DNA from: Nemertoderma westbladi
Taxonomy: Eukaryota > Xenacoelomorpha > Nemertodermatida > Nemertodermatidae
Reading direction: 5' to 3'
Assembly (NCBI GenBank): GCA_032718475.1
Contig: JAUCBJ010001793.1
Location: 1-64,000 of the forward strand
DNA length: 64,000 nt
This document shows, piece after piece, positions 48,119 through 59,000 of this stretch. Every line of letters starts with the position of its first letter. Positions within the stretch are counted from its first letter, which is position 1. The notes under the pieces are model-generated. The model was not told the origin of the DNA. It saw only the letters and a program-made list of their open reading frames with translations, and searched no databases. A program made the translations under genes and the position numbers.

Positions 48119-51100
48119 ATGAACAATATGGGGAAATTATTAAATTGCAATCAATGTTGGCTAATAATTGGCGTTCTAGTGGTTACAATGCAAGGGGTAG
48201 CAATCGGAAACATTCTAATGCCACAGAATCGGCACGTAAAAACATTCCTCCCACAATTATCACCTGTAACAAACGAGAAGAACTACTGCCCTCGAAATTT
48301 GACACTGGCGTGTGGGAAATGTGATTTTGTCACTGGGCTGTGTAAGTTGCGTGAACATGGAATCCCAATTCGTAATATAAAGTGTCCATCTGGCGAAGAT
48401 CAATGCAAAGTTATCTGTCAATTGCAAGAATGTTGTCCCGGTTTGTGGAGTCCGTTGTGTAACAGAGGTGAGTCAGCTAAATCATAAGATTTCGTTCTTA
48501 ATACAGTGCAGTGTAGTCGTAGTAACAATAACTAGAATCATTAATAACAGTATGAATAATAATTTGTTTTCAATCATGTCTAGTTCCCAATCTATGGTAC
48601 TTACTTACTACCAAGGCCTTGGTACTACATTTTATCTTTATGCAGTAGCGATGTGATGAAAAGGTTACGGTAAAGATAACATATATCTTAACATGATTTC
48701 ATGGAATGCAAGGGGACTGAAAGATACCATTGATAATGATTAAGTTTTTAAGTACTGTATGTATTTCTTTTCTATTTAATTTGGTTGTACGAGGTGAAAT
48801 CAGACTATTGGTATTTTATTCCAAAGTTTTCATATATGATAAATTTAATATGGCTTGAATAACAATAATATAATATGACATGTATTAATTGTCTAGTCTA
48901 TCTTTTGGACTGATTCAATGTTGCTTTTAATTCAGGCCAAAGTCCATATGAAATACAATTATAATACCCAATTTACGATAAGTATAGTATATCATCATAG
49001 TACACCATCTCCCTTAATACAACAACCATTATTAACAGGCCGGAGTCCCCCCCCCCCCCCCCTTCATTTTTTCAAATTTTAATAAAATGCTACGAAATTT
49101 GGTATAATGATAGAACGACACCTTTTCTTACTGCTGGCAGAGCCGGGTTTTTCAATTTCTCAGTTATTTCCATACAACAAGCCCTTAAAAATGTCTAAAT
49201 AAAAAATGTTTAACCATATCTCCGTGGACTTTATTTTACGTCTTTGAAATGTAATCTAGATATCATTAGAATGGCCTTCGTCTGTAGATTCCGAATCTGA
49301 AAACCATTTTAAATTTCACCAATATTTTCCTGAGATATTATCAACATTCAAAGGCATATAAAAGTTGCAATAATACGGTTGCAGCCTTAAAAGGTTCTAA
49401 AAACAAAACATACTACCAAATTAACGTAAAATAAATATGGGTAAAAGTGAGGGAGGGGGGAGGTGGGTGGTGGCGGGAATTAAAAGCACATCTTCAGTTC
49501 CCGGGAGCACTTGACTTCAGTTGAATGACTCTTTAATACAGGCTGCGTTGCCTGCCTGTACGGTAATTCCAATTCTTTGGCGTATGAATTGAAATGACTT
49601 GGCGTTCCCACTAACGTTCTGGATTCGGTGGCCAAGCTGCCGGAGAAATTCTAGGGACGAAGGGCCAATGCCACCAAGTGTCTCAATTGCCACTGGTTGA
49701 ACGAGATACTCAAGTGAGACGCTACTGTTCGAGACGGTTTTGCGTTCTTCAGCCAACTCAGCAACACGTGGACCATCTTGGTCAAATCTACATTATTCTA
49801 AGGTTTTTTGACTCTATTCTAGTATAGTTATTATTATTAGAGTTTGAGTTTTAGACGATTGAGTTGTAGATGATTGAGTTTTTAACGCTTAGCTAAATAT
49901 AATTAATATCCTAGAATAGAGTAAAAAAAACATTAGTTAGAATTATGTAGATTTGCGTATAAAATGTATGCCTTTGAATGTTGACAATATCTCAAGAAAA
50001 TATTGGTGAAATTTGAACGGTTTTCAGATTCGGAATCTACAGACGAAGGCGGTTCTAATGATATCTAGATTACATTTCAAAGACGTAAAATAAAGTCTAC
50101 GGAGGTGGTTAAACATTGCTAAGTAGGCATTTTTTAAGGGCTTGTATGGAAATAACTGAGAAATTGAAAAATCCGGCCAGGCCACCAGTAAGAAAAGGTG
50201 TCGATCTATCATCATACCGAATTTCGTAGCATTTTATTGAAATTCGACAAAAGATGGGGGGGGGGGGGGGGGTAGCTTCGACCCCCTAAAAATGGTTGTT
50301 GTGTTAAGGGAGATGGTGTATATGTAAGTAAAGTAATCCAACTACAACAAAATATTTTATTGCATGGTAAATAATGTGGAACATTATTTTCTCTACATTC
50401 GAGATATTTGATGTACCGATGGTAGCGACTCGTAGAGTAGTGTAGTCGAGGTTAATAAAGAATCGAGAGCTCAGTGAAAATATGTTACTAGTGTAATGTA
50501 GTAGCGCAGTGAAGTGTAGTCTATTGAACTCGTAGAGTAGTGTACTCGTAGTGTAGTGTAGTCGTAGTGTAGTGTAGTCGTAGTGTAGAGTAGTCGTAGT
50601 GTAGTGTAGTCGTAGTGTAGTGTAGTCGTAGTGTATTGAACTTGTAGAGTAGTGTCGTGTAGTCGTAGTGTAGTGTAGTCGTAGTGTAGTGTAGTCGTAG
50701 TGTAGTGTAGTCGTAGTGTATTGAACTCGTAGAGTAGTGTAGTCGTAGTGTAGTGTAGTCGCAGTGTAGTGTAGTCGTAGTGTAGTGTAGTCGTAGTGTA
50801 CTCGTAGTGTCGTGTAGTCGTAGTGTAGTGTAGTCGTAGTGTAGAGTAGTCGTAGTGTAGTGTAGTCGTAGTGTAGTGAAGTGTAGTCGTAGTGTAGTGT
50901 AGTCGCAGTGTAGTGTAGTCGTAGTGTAGTGTACTCGTAGTGTCGTGTAGTCGTAGTGTAGTGTAGTCGTAGTGTAGTGTAGTCGTAGAGTAGTGTAGTC
51001 GTAGTGTAGAGTAGTCGTAGCGTAGTGTAGTCATAGTGTAGTATAGTCGTAGTGTAGTGTAGTCTTAGTGTAGTGTAGTCGTAGTGCATTGAACTCGTAG

Positions 51101-54100
51101 AGTAGTATAGTCGTAGTGTAGTGAAGTGTAGTCGTAGTGTATTGAACTTGTAGAGTGGTCTAGTGTAGTCGTAGTGTACTCGAAGTGTAGTGTAGTGTAG
51201 TGTAGTCGTAGTGTACTCGAGGTGTAGTGTAGTGTAGTGTAGTGTAGTCGTAGTGTACTCGAAGTGTAGTGTAGTGTAGGTGTAGTGTAGTCGTAGTGTA
51301 GTGTAGTGTAGTCGTAGTGTACTCGAAGTGTAGTGTAGTCGTAGTGTAGAGTTGTCATAGTGTAGTGTAGTCGTAGTGTAGTGTAGTCGTAGTGTAGTTG
51401 TAGTGTATTGAACTCGTAGAGAAGTGTAGTGTAGTCGTAGTGCACATACGGGCACGGGCTCTATAATTAGGATTCAAAAATGTAATTAAGCAGGCATATA
51501 AATGTTTCTTGCATTTAATTATGTAATAACTTTGTATTATATTTCAACGCTTGTTGATTTTATGTTAGTCCCTCTGGTTAGTAATAAGTTCCAGTTCTCA
51601 AGTTTTTTCTGCTCAGTCAACCATTAATGATCGGAATTCGTTCCAAGAAACTCGACCGTTGGACCCAACTTCGTCAATCATTTCTTGTATATCTTCTTGT
51701 GAACAATTATCACCTAGTTTCCTTAATAAGTTCGCCAGCTCATCGTAGGTAATGAAGTTATCACGATCTGTATCAAAAGCCTGTAAAAATAGATTATGTT
51801 AGACAGTGTTATTTTTTAACATATTTACACCATGTCCTGGAATATAGTGTCGTTATTCAGGTACCTGCCCCCCCCCCCCCCCCCCCCCCCCCCAAATTTT
51901 TTTACAAATCTTAATGAGATCCCGTCAGATAGCATGAAATTTGAAACACAGATAGTTTCACCTCCCTCCTCACTGACTGGGTGAGCCAGAATTTTTATTT
52001 TCGCTTTCATTCTTTAGCTACAAGCGTTTAAAAATAGTGTCTCCGGCGAAATTACACCAGTTACACCGCAGTATTTCTTCAACCTTATTATGATTTGTTA
52101 GTACTAATTTAAAGCTTGTCGTGCAAGGATTCCAAAAATGTAAAAACATTTGAATTTGGTAGAGAAATAGCCGAGATATGGGAATTCGAAAGTTGCATGT
52201 ATTTGCTTCCCCTGCACGCCATTTATTCTATTTAATAAATACATCATATTCTGGAACATTTTGTTTATCCCGTATGTAGCTGGGCAACAATGCAATGCTT
52301 TCTTTAAACATACGGTTATGTAGCTAGCTATTCATACATAAACAAAATGTTTTTATTTAATGGAATAAAACAGTTTTGCGCAAGTGCAAAACCATGAAAC
52401 TTTTGAACGCTTATATCTCAGCTATTTCCCAAACAAATTCAAATATTTTTACATTTTTGGAATCCGTGCATGGTTAGCTTTCTATTTCTATCAACCAATC
52501 GCGATAAGGTTCATGAATAACTGCAGTGTGATTGGTGAAATATCACTGGAGACACCTTTTTCAAACGCTTGTAGCTAAAGATTGAAAGCAAAAATTTAAA
52601 TTCTGGCTCACCCAGTAAGGAGGAGGGAGGTGAAACTATATCTGTTTCAAATTTCATGCTATCACAATAAGATTTGTAGAAAAATTTGGGGGGGGGGGGG
52701 TGGGGGGTGTCCAGGTACCAGAATAACGACACTATATTCCAGGACATGGTGTATTTAAAGATGATAAACATATCTAGATATGTATTTTTTCGCACTTCTT
52801 TACACTGTTGTGAAAAAAGTTACTTTCTTTAAATAAACCTGATGTGGTGGCAAAATAAGGCAAAATAAAATTGCTCTACTTTCACTTTTTGACCTTAAAT
52901 AAATATTTTAATAATTACCAACTCTAAATGCCTCCCTGAGCTGCTCCTCAAAACTCATATTGCCCATATCCTCCTGTTTGCGTAACATTAGACCACAAAA
53001 TTCTGTGAAACTTATCTGGCCATCATTGTTTTTGTCGTTCTTCATCAGGTCTTTGATATCACTTTGACTGTCGTGATGTCCCATCGACTGAAATAGCTAC
53101 GAAAAAAAAATAATTGTTTATTACTCGGAAAAAAATCTAGAACTTTTTCTTGTCGGCGAGGTAAATAAAATGACGAGGGAGTAGTTAAAAATATAAAAAC
53201 TTCTACATTTTTTCTCATGCTATGTTCTGGAGTATTTCTGACGTAAGTAGAGAGTGGCTCACCTACGGAAAACCAATATTTGATACTGAGTGTTTATTGT
53301 GATATTGTGCTTTGCGGACACTAAAGTGCAAGTCGTTTCTACTTTGATGCTTCTGTATTTCAACCAGAAATTCAAATTCTATTATCTTAAAAAAATCTTA
53401 TTTTCATTATTTGGCTTTATTCGCCGGGGAAAAAGCACACTCAATGAAATCCTATGGGTTACTATTTTCCCTAGAGAAGAAATTATACTTTTTCTCCCGA
53501 TTGTAAGTTATATTCGGGCGAAAAACTAACAATTTAAGAATAATAATTATTTATTACATGGAAAAAATTATAGAACATTTTATTTACTGAGCGCCAGCGA
53601 GGTTAATAAAGGGTCGAGAGAATATTTAAATATATGTTCTACGTATTTCTATGTACTTCAATTCGAAATAGTACAAGAAAATGTTTAAAAAGTTGACATA
53701 ATGTAACAAAATTACATACATCATTGCTTTCAAAGGTCACTTTTATTTATGTAAATTAATCTTGCGTTTTCAGCCTAATGTGAAACACGCGCCTTCCACA
53801 TATATGTTTAGAGTAATGTGGGGCGAGCCACGCAGTCAGGACGAGCCTTAGCGCACAATTATAACTAGTAAATAGGGCAAAATTTCATGTCCGTCTGTCT
53901 GTCCGTCTGTATGTCTGTCCGTCTGTAATAATAAATTCATTCGTAAATAACTTTTGAAGAATTTAACCATTTTCAACCAAATTTTGTACGGGCATACTAG
54001 AGAAAAAGTTCCAATATTGATAAAAGTTACGGGCATTAATTACTCTCTCGAACTTTTGACTCCAGATCAAATCGAACTTGTTTCGAACTTGCTCGAGTTC

Positions 54101-56263
54101 GCGTGCTGCGTGACGCCCCTCGAACGTGTATTGGCTTACCTTAGTTAATTCCCTTACTCCAATAGACCCACTGTGATCTGTGTCGTACTGGCAGAAGCAC
54201 TCATAATAGTCGTCTACCTGATCGTTGGTTAGTTTTCCTTTGTACATTGCTTCAGCTTTCCGTTTCTGCGATTGGGCCATTGTGCTTTCATATATTAATT
54301 AATCATGAGAGGTAGAAACTATGTATTAATTAGCTTTACTTATATTTTGAGCTATTATTATTGGTAATTGGTTATTATCATTCTATATGTATAACTTATT
54401 GTCTTGTCTTGCTGCTATTCAATAATTGAATGGTTTTTTTAAGAGTTTTTTTTTACTCAAATAATAATGCTTTTGTTATTATTCTTAGCAAATTATTTCA
54501 CTAAAATCTCTAGGCTAGGCCTGTGTATTATTTATTTAACTTATATATATTTGTGTTGAATTTAGTGTAAAGCTGCATTTACACTACAGAGCTAAAAAAT
54601 AATAGAAATTTAAACAATGAATAGACTTTTTAGAATAGACAAGGTTTATGTAATGTTTCCAAAATATTTACAAACCAGAATAATGTATGAGGTATTATTG
54701 ATTCTCTTACTAAATAGTCAATGTGAAATAAAGGCCAGGCGAGAAACTTGCGGTAAAGTTTAAATAAAGAAAACCCTAAGATCAAAGTATATAATGATAC
54801 TGTTTGCCAATATAGCACATTATTGAGAATCAAACATAAATAATTAAATCTAGTGACATTAATACCCCATTTTTGATTATCTGGGTAATATAACTACAGT
54901 AGGCCTAGGACTATTTAGTACCTTGCTTATAAACATTACTGCTCTATAAACACCTCGTACAATAACTTTTGTGAGTCAATTATTATAAATTGAATGGAAT
55001 AATTCCTTTGTCTGAATCTAAATGCCGTATAGGTAATTGTTTATCATACTTTGCCAAGTGAGCCAAAACCTCTACCGGTTGATATTCTTATGGGATTATA
55101 TTGGAATTGGAATTACTATATTTATCAATCATAGTTGTAATGCGTACCTGAATCAGCAAATTGTTTCAGTATGTTTTAAACATCAACTTTAAGTGCACCA
55201 TGACTCATATCGTGCCCATTTTTCTGGTGACACCATAGAAAACCGGACTCCAATAAACACAATCCTGGATATATTTCTACAATTCTTTATAATAATAGTT
55301 GATATTTGAATCACAACAAGTTGGAGTTCAATACACCTTGGATGCCCAGCCGGAACCAGTTTTTTTAAGCGTTTAAAAAAGGTTCTTTTGGTGAATTGCG
55401 CCCTTTGTATCGTGGCTGTTCTTCACATCAGCCGCGATTTTTGCAAGGATTCCATGTAACAATAACAATGTATAAGTTTCGTTGAGAAACAGCTGAGATA
55501 TGGGCGACGTTCTAAAGATACATGTTTCTGAATCCGCGCGAGGCTTTTTACTTATAAAACATTCTGGAACACTATAAATATTATTAAGTAGTTATTATTA
55601 TTATTATTATGGTTACCTCAAAAGTTCTGCCTCACCAGTTCATGCTGGTAACCAACATCCGATTGTACCTGGTCAAGAAATAAACAAAACATGAAATTTT
55701 GTTGAAAAAAATTTCAAAATGTCAGTAAGTGAAGGGTTTCTGTTAGTGCCCCTGGTGACGAAAATATTAATAAAGTGATTTCTGAGTTTGTAATGGAAAT
55801 AGAGGCCTACCCTATGTTAAAGTGAAACTATAATTACCATAGTTTTATAAGAATCTATAAACTATATGTTCTGGAATGTTTGGCAATTACAATAACTCAA
55901 AAAACATGCAACTTTCATCTCCGATATTTCTTAACGAAAATAAGATATTTTAATAAATTTAGAATCCTTTTAAGGATACAAAGGACGCCATTTAAAAAAG
56001 ACTAATTTTTATAACAAATTTGTAGTAAACATGAGGGGGGGGGGGGGGGGGGGTCCCGTGCGATCAGATACTTTCATTATATTTTGGGTCATTGGGTAGT
56101 TATGTGTGTGCGATTTATCCGCTGATATAACTTAACAAAATAATTATTTATTCTGATAGAATGCCCAGGGACTAACGCTGATACGGCCACGACAGGTACC
56201 GTCTGCAACGGACATGGAAAATGTTACGACGGAAATAAAGGAAACGGATCCTGCGAATGCTAC
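48119..56263 (+). CDS. Stabilin-like secreted/membrane protein, exons 1-2 (partial)
   Basis: Exon 1 (48,119-48,467) starts with a hydrophobic signal peptide (about residues 13-30, CWLIIGVLVVTMQGVAIG) and ends in CCPGLWSPLCNRG with donor AGAG|GTGAGT, phase 1. Exon 2 (56,160-56,263) has acceptor CTGATAG and restores the frame exactly: ECPG, then VCNGHGKCYDGNKGNGSCEC, an EGF-like domain, with donor TAC|GTAAAT in phase 0. The CCPG...C..CPG...C.G.G.C..G..GNG.C.C layout is that of the first extracellular domain of stabilins (scavenger receptors with EGF and fasciclin domains). Later exons, which would carry fasciclin and link domains, are not seen before the window end. The 7,692-base intron holds a whole antisense EF-hand gene, two MITEs and a minisatellite. 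Another EGF/fasciclin protein is possible. Confidence 0.62.
49003..50318. mobile_element. MITE with long TIRs and TA target duplication
   Basis: The ends are TA|CACCATCTCCCTTAA and TTAAGGGAGATGGTG|TA. Inverted arms of about 330 bases (49,003-49,340 and 49,975-50,318) include a 16-base poly-C (49,047-49,062) matched by a 17-base poly-G (50,256-50,272). The TA duplication and TIRs fit a Tc1/mariner-type non-autonomous element. The centre (about 49,440-49,780) is unrelated to the arms and contains a retroelement coding fragment, so the element has captured or been invaded by foreign DNA. Confidence 0.88.
49517..49760 (-). pseudogene. Retroelement ORF C-terminal fragment inside a MITE
   Basis: The 79-residue frame contains PVAIETLGGIGPSSLEFLRQ, LGHRIQNVSGN, FIRQRIGITVQAGNAACI. 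From memory this pattern (VAxET.G..G...L.FL..LG.R......F..QRI...VQ.GNA) is common at the C-terminus of reverse transcriptase ORFs in marine invertebrates. No RT core is nearby. It is therefore a fragment, lying in the centre of the 49,003-50,318 MITE. Confidence 0.6.
50500..51446. repeat. TAGTGTAGTCG minisatellite
   Basis: About 0.95 kb of GTAGTGTAGTC units (10-16-base steps), with interspersed TGTATTGAACTCGTAGAG and GTACTCGAAGTG variants. The long minus-strand ORF (50,304-51,455) of TTTLHYDYTTLR is an artefact of the repeat, which happens to lack stops in several frames. Confidence 0.95.
51613..54280 (-). CDS. Calmodulin-like EF-hand protein, three exons, 160 residues
   Basis: Exons: 54,280-54,140 (47 codons), 53,096-52,923 (58 codons), 51,780-51,613 (55 codons plus stop); both introns are phase 0. 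Donors are AAG|GTAAGC and AGA|GTTGGT (weak but GT); acceptors are TTTCGTAG and TTTTTACAG. EF loops: DTDHSGSIGVRE (residues about 33-44), DKNNDGQISFTE (68-79), DTDRDNFITYDE (108-119); the fourth, EVGSNGRVSWNE (about 142-153), lacks the position-1 Asp and probably does not bind calcium. FEEQLREAFRAFDTD across the exon 2-3 join matches the calmodulin/troponin C linker region, and the length fits that family. It is predicted to be a cytosolic calcium sensor; the target is unknown. The gene lies wholly inside the stabilin-like intron on the opposite strand. Intron 2 is mostly a MITE. Confidence 0.88.
51828..52751. mobile_element. MITE with TA target duplication in an EF-hand intron
   Basis: The ends are TA|CACCATGTCCTGGAATATAGTGTCGTTATTC and its near-exact inverse ending GGTG|TA. 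Arms of about 250 bases carry a 26-base poly-C (51,868-51,893) opposite a 13-base poly-G (52,688-52,700). The terminal CACCAT and TA target match the 49-kb element, so both belong to one superfamily. It occupies 924 of the 1,142 bases of EF-hand intron 2. Confidence 0.88.
52756..53960. other. Intronic sequence around EF-hand exon 2
   Basis: Apart from exon 2 (52,923-53,096), this holds AT-rich intron sequence and, at about 53,885-53,930, a (TCCGTCTG)n simple repeat leading into AATAACTTTTGAAGAATTTAACCATTTTC, the usual look of an interspersed repeat tail. Confidence 0.45.
54281..55340. other. Intron of the stabilin-like gene, no gene seen
   Basis: AT-rich sequence upstream of the EF-hand start codon. 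No coding exon, RNA or tandem repeat can be supported. Confidence 0.4.
55350..56060. mobile_element. Decayed inverted-repeat element
   Basis: The segments around 55,440-55,570 and 55,860-56,010 are partly inverted copies (AAGGATTC.../...GAATCCTT, GAGATATGGGCG/CTCCGATATTTC, ACATTCTGGAAC/ATGTTCTGGAATGT). They resemble the interior of the 51.8-52.75 kb MITE. A 19-base poly-G run (56,035-56,053) lies at the right side. The ends are not defined. Confidence 0.5.
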
Positions 56264-56546
56264 GTAAATATTTACTTTATATTCACTTTATATACCTATC
56301 CGCAGCAATTTAAGCGGACGCTTGTTCTAGTAGTTGCGGTGTCACCGCGGGAGACAGTGGGGTGTTACTTGGCGCAAATCCCTTCTCCGCGAATATTGCC
56401 TCAATGTTAAATTAGAAATTTAGAGAAAGGTTGCAGTTGCTAGTTATTCTAACCAAAATGATAAACTAAAGTCAATATAACATGATTTACTCTAGGAGAG
56501 GGATGAATTTTGATTGCGTCGAAAGATCCCAAGATGGCAGCTGTCT

Positions 56547-56705
56547 TTGAAATTAATACTCCATATCTCAAGAACCTGTGGCCTAGTGGTTGTAGTCTCG
56601 GCTTCCGCCTCGAGGTCCCAGGTTCGAATCCGACACCACGCTGATGAGACCCAGTAAGGTCGAAACGCGTACGTGGTTTGGAGAGATATGAGATATTAAT
56701 TTCAA
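56547..56705 (+). mobile_element. tRNA-hammerhead unit flanked by inverted repeat
   Basis: TTGAAATTAATACTCCATATCTC (56,547-56,569) and its reverse complement with 3 mismatches in 23 (56,683-56,705) enclose a tRNA-like domain and a hammerhead fold. The tRNA-like part has CCTAGTGGTTGTAGTCTCGG (A-box region, 56,582-56,601) and a perfect B box GGTTCGAATCC (56,621-56,631). The ribozyme follows directly. The inverted arms could close the whole RNA into one stem. Confidence 0.75.
56635..56677 (+). ncRNA. Type I hammerhead ribozyme motif
   Basis: Stem I is ACCACG (56,635-56,640) with CGTGGT (56,672-56,677). The core CUGAUGA is at 56,641-56,647. Stem II is GACC/GGTC closing loop CAGTAA. GAAA is at 56,662-56,665. 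Stem III is a minimal AC/GT (A56,665-T56,670, C56,666-G56,669). The cleavage-site base is A56,671, with predicted cut after it. All conserved core bases are present. The short stem III is typical of retroelement-borne and satellite hammerheads, which often work better as dimers. Confidence 0.85.
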
Positions 56706-56904
56706 GAAAAATTACGCGATTCCTAAATTTGTACACTACCCGGTTAAAAAGTACGCATGTGATGGGATTAGTCCTACAATTGCGCCAATAAAAGATAAGT
56801 TATTTTCGGTAAAATAAACTTATCATTCGAGGTTAAGACCCCTAGATCCGTTCTTATATAATAAAATGGAATTAGTTGCCTTTTCAGGCACAGTGCTTTA
56901 AATG

Positions 56905-57073
56905 AGAAAGAGTGTGGAAGAGTTTAAGTGGGAAAGAGAGTTGAAGGGTTCACTGTAGGAAAGAGTGTGGAAGAGTTTAAGTGGGAAAGAGTGTGGAAGA
57001 GTTTAAGTGGGAAAGAGTGTGGAAGAGTTTAAGTGGGAAAGAGTGTGGAAGAGTTTAAGTGGGAAAGAGTGTG
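56905..57073 (+). repeat. 26-27-bp minisatellite, short array
   Basis: About six units of GGGAAAGAGTGTGGAAGAGTTTAAGT. It is the same unit and orientation as the large array from 62,308. Confidence 0.93.
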
Positions 57074-58360
57074 TTGGCAAATATACCAAAGGGCTAACTT
57101 TGCAAGCTCTTTTTCCGCTATTGTGCTAACTTTTCCAAAGTGCTAACTCAAAGTGCTAACTCGTGGTCCTTGCAATCTGAAACTTTGTCAAAACGTTTTT
57201 TAGACCATTTCCCACAAGTTAGCATTTTACCACTTTTGCAGTCCAGTGTGTCATGTGTATGAAAAACTTGGCCCCCCTTAGCGGCATTATGGGAATTGGT
57301 ACTTTTCAAACACACTTAAACACTCAAGAGTATGGAATGGCCATAATGCTAACTTACAAACACACTTCTTACACTTACATTCCATTTGTACCAACTACCA
57401 AGTGTTAAATTATTATAAGACCGCAAATACCCTAATACGCCAACTCGCTGAATATTGATTGCGAATACCCCTCCGTTTCGCGAATAGCCAATTGTACACG
57501 TATAACCTAATAAAAGCGTTTTGCACAAACTGCGGGAGCGCTAAAGTCTTAACTTATTACTTTTAGATAGTCTTTGAAAGTACTCTATACAAAGTCCTAA
57601 CCCGATAACTGTGTATTGTCATGGAAACGTAATGGTTTCTTACCTGGACATCCATACAATGTATTTCAATTTATTGCACAGGCGACATATTATTATGTAG
57701 TGAGTGATTGCCGTGAAATGGAAAACCTAGATATATTGACAATCGTTATTTCAAAATTCATCCGGTCTAATTGTTGATATACCCCAAATTGAGGTTCTAA
57801 TAGTGAAACAATTTTATGGTTAAAGGGAAAACTCTATTTGTTTTTATGTAGAGTAATGCGTAATTTTATTCCACAAAGTTGCCTTTTCTTTTATAGCAGG
57901 TAAATTGCTATTGGTATTGCTATTGCTATTGCTATTGGTAAATAGCTATTTTTCTGAAATTTATATTGCTAATTTAATTATTTGGCATATTCTGTTTGTG
58001 GCGCAGACTATAATAATAATAACATTGTTGACATACAGTCTTTGAACCTTTCAGTCTTTCTCAGCAGTACTTTGTGGCTCGTCCCACATAATAAAAACTG
58101 AAACTTTGCTATGACAACACACCCGGTTCTTTTAAATTTGCGTGATTTGATTTATGCTCGCACCACTATTTGTAAGAAATATTAAAACTTATCTTACAGT
58201 ATGCCAATGTAGTAATGGTATTAAAATATAATTAAATTAATTTACATTATTAATGCTTCAGCTAAAAAATCGTTTCAGCTAAAAAATCGTATGTAATAAA
58301 AAAAATAAGAATATTTTTAATATGTGTATATGTAATATACAGTAGGTATTACTGCTAAGT
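57074..58360. other. Region without a recognised gene
   Basis: It contains a cluster of GTGCTAAC/GCTAACTT motifs (57,090-57,400) and a TATTGCTATTGC microsatellite (57,907-57,945). No exon of the stabilin-like gene is recognised here. Confidence 0.45.
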
Positions 58361-58689
58361 TAGGCAGTAGGCCAGAGCGGGCTCCTTAAATACATGCAAC
58401 TACTGTATTATAGTGTAGGTCAACTATAAAACATTTAGCAATCCACAGTGAGTATCGACTGCAATAGGACACAACACACTGCTTTGTGTAACTAAAATTC
58501 ATTCTCCTGATCCACCCCCTAACATAGCAGAGTGAGTAACCTTATTGTAGATATACCCTTAGGAAGCACTGGGAGAGCAATCAGCTTATGGGGTAATACA
58601 TTAGAAACCAACAGCTTATGTGTGAGTAAACATTGACTTTCCTTATAGCCTACTAGTAAAACTTGGCAACCAATACGTTTTACTATGAC

Positions 58690-59000
58690 TGTGTATAACA
58701 TATTAAGCCATATTTCATCATGAACACCAGCTGTTATTTTACCATTGCTTTTAATTTCGCGACAAAACAATGTCAAAAAACTAAATATATCGAATACCAC
58801 ACATAGAATCGATCTGAAATTTTGTAACGCGATTATGAACCTCAAAAGCAATGTACTTGCAAAATTTCATCAAAATCGCCAGGCAGGAAGTGCCTTAACC
58901 TAGATAATTATCAGTCAGTCAGTGTCAGTCAATGTAATGTATCCTGAAGATTCTTACAGTAAGTATCCCGCTGTCAAGCGGGCTCCTAATAATTAGTGCA
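58690..59000 (+). mobile_element. Divergent relative of the 1-20 kb array elements
   Basis: It shares CACCAGCTGTTATTTTACCATTGC, AAAATTTCATCAAAATCG, a CAGTCAGTCAGT stretch and ATTCTTACAGTAA with the array core, in the same order. At the position of the 3' hairpin it has a different stem, CCCGCT-GTCA-AGCGGG, then CTCCTAATAATTAG, parallel to CTAACTAG. Upstream homology extends to about 58,430 (GAGCAATCAGCTTATG). It is a single copy and not part of an array. Confidence 0.75.

Noticed and set aside
50304-51455. 383-codon ORF of TTTLHYDYTTLR repeats
   Set aside because: It is a translation of the TAGTGTAGTCG minisatellite; overlapping frames are open for the same reason.
52917-52923. Alternative EF-hand exon 2 donor GTTG|GTAATT
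   Set aside because: It has a better donor consensus, but joining it to the 51,780 acceptor gives a stop within three codons. AGA|GTTGGT keeps phase 0 and restores the FRAFDTD motif.
56580-56640. Functional tRNA gene
   Set aside because: The A and B boxes are tRNA-like, but the acceptor stem does not pair and the 3' part is used as hammerhead stem I.
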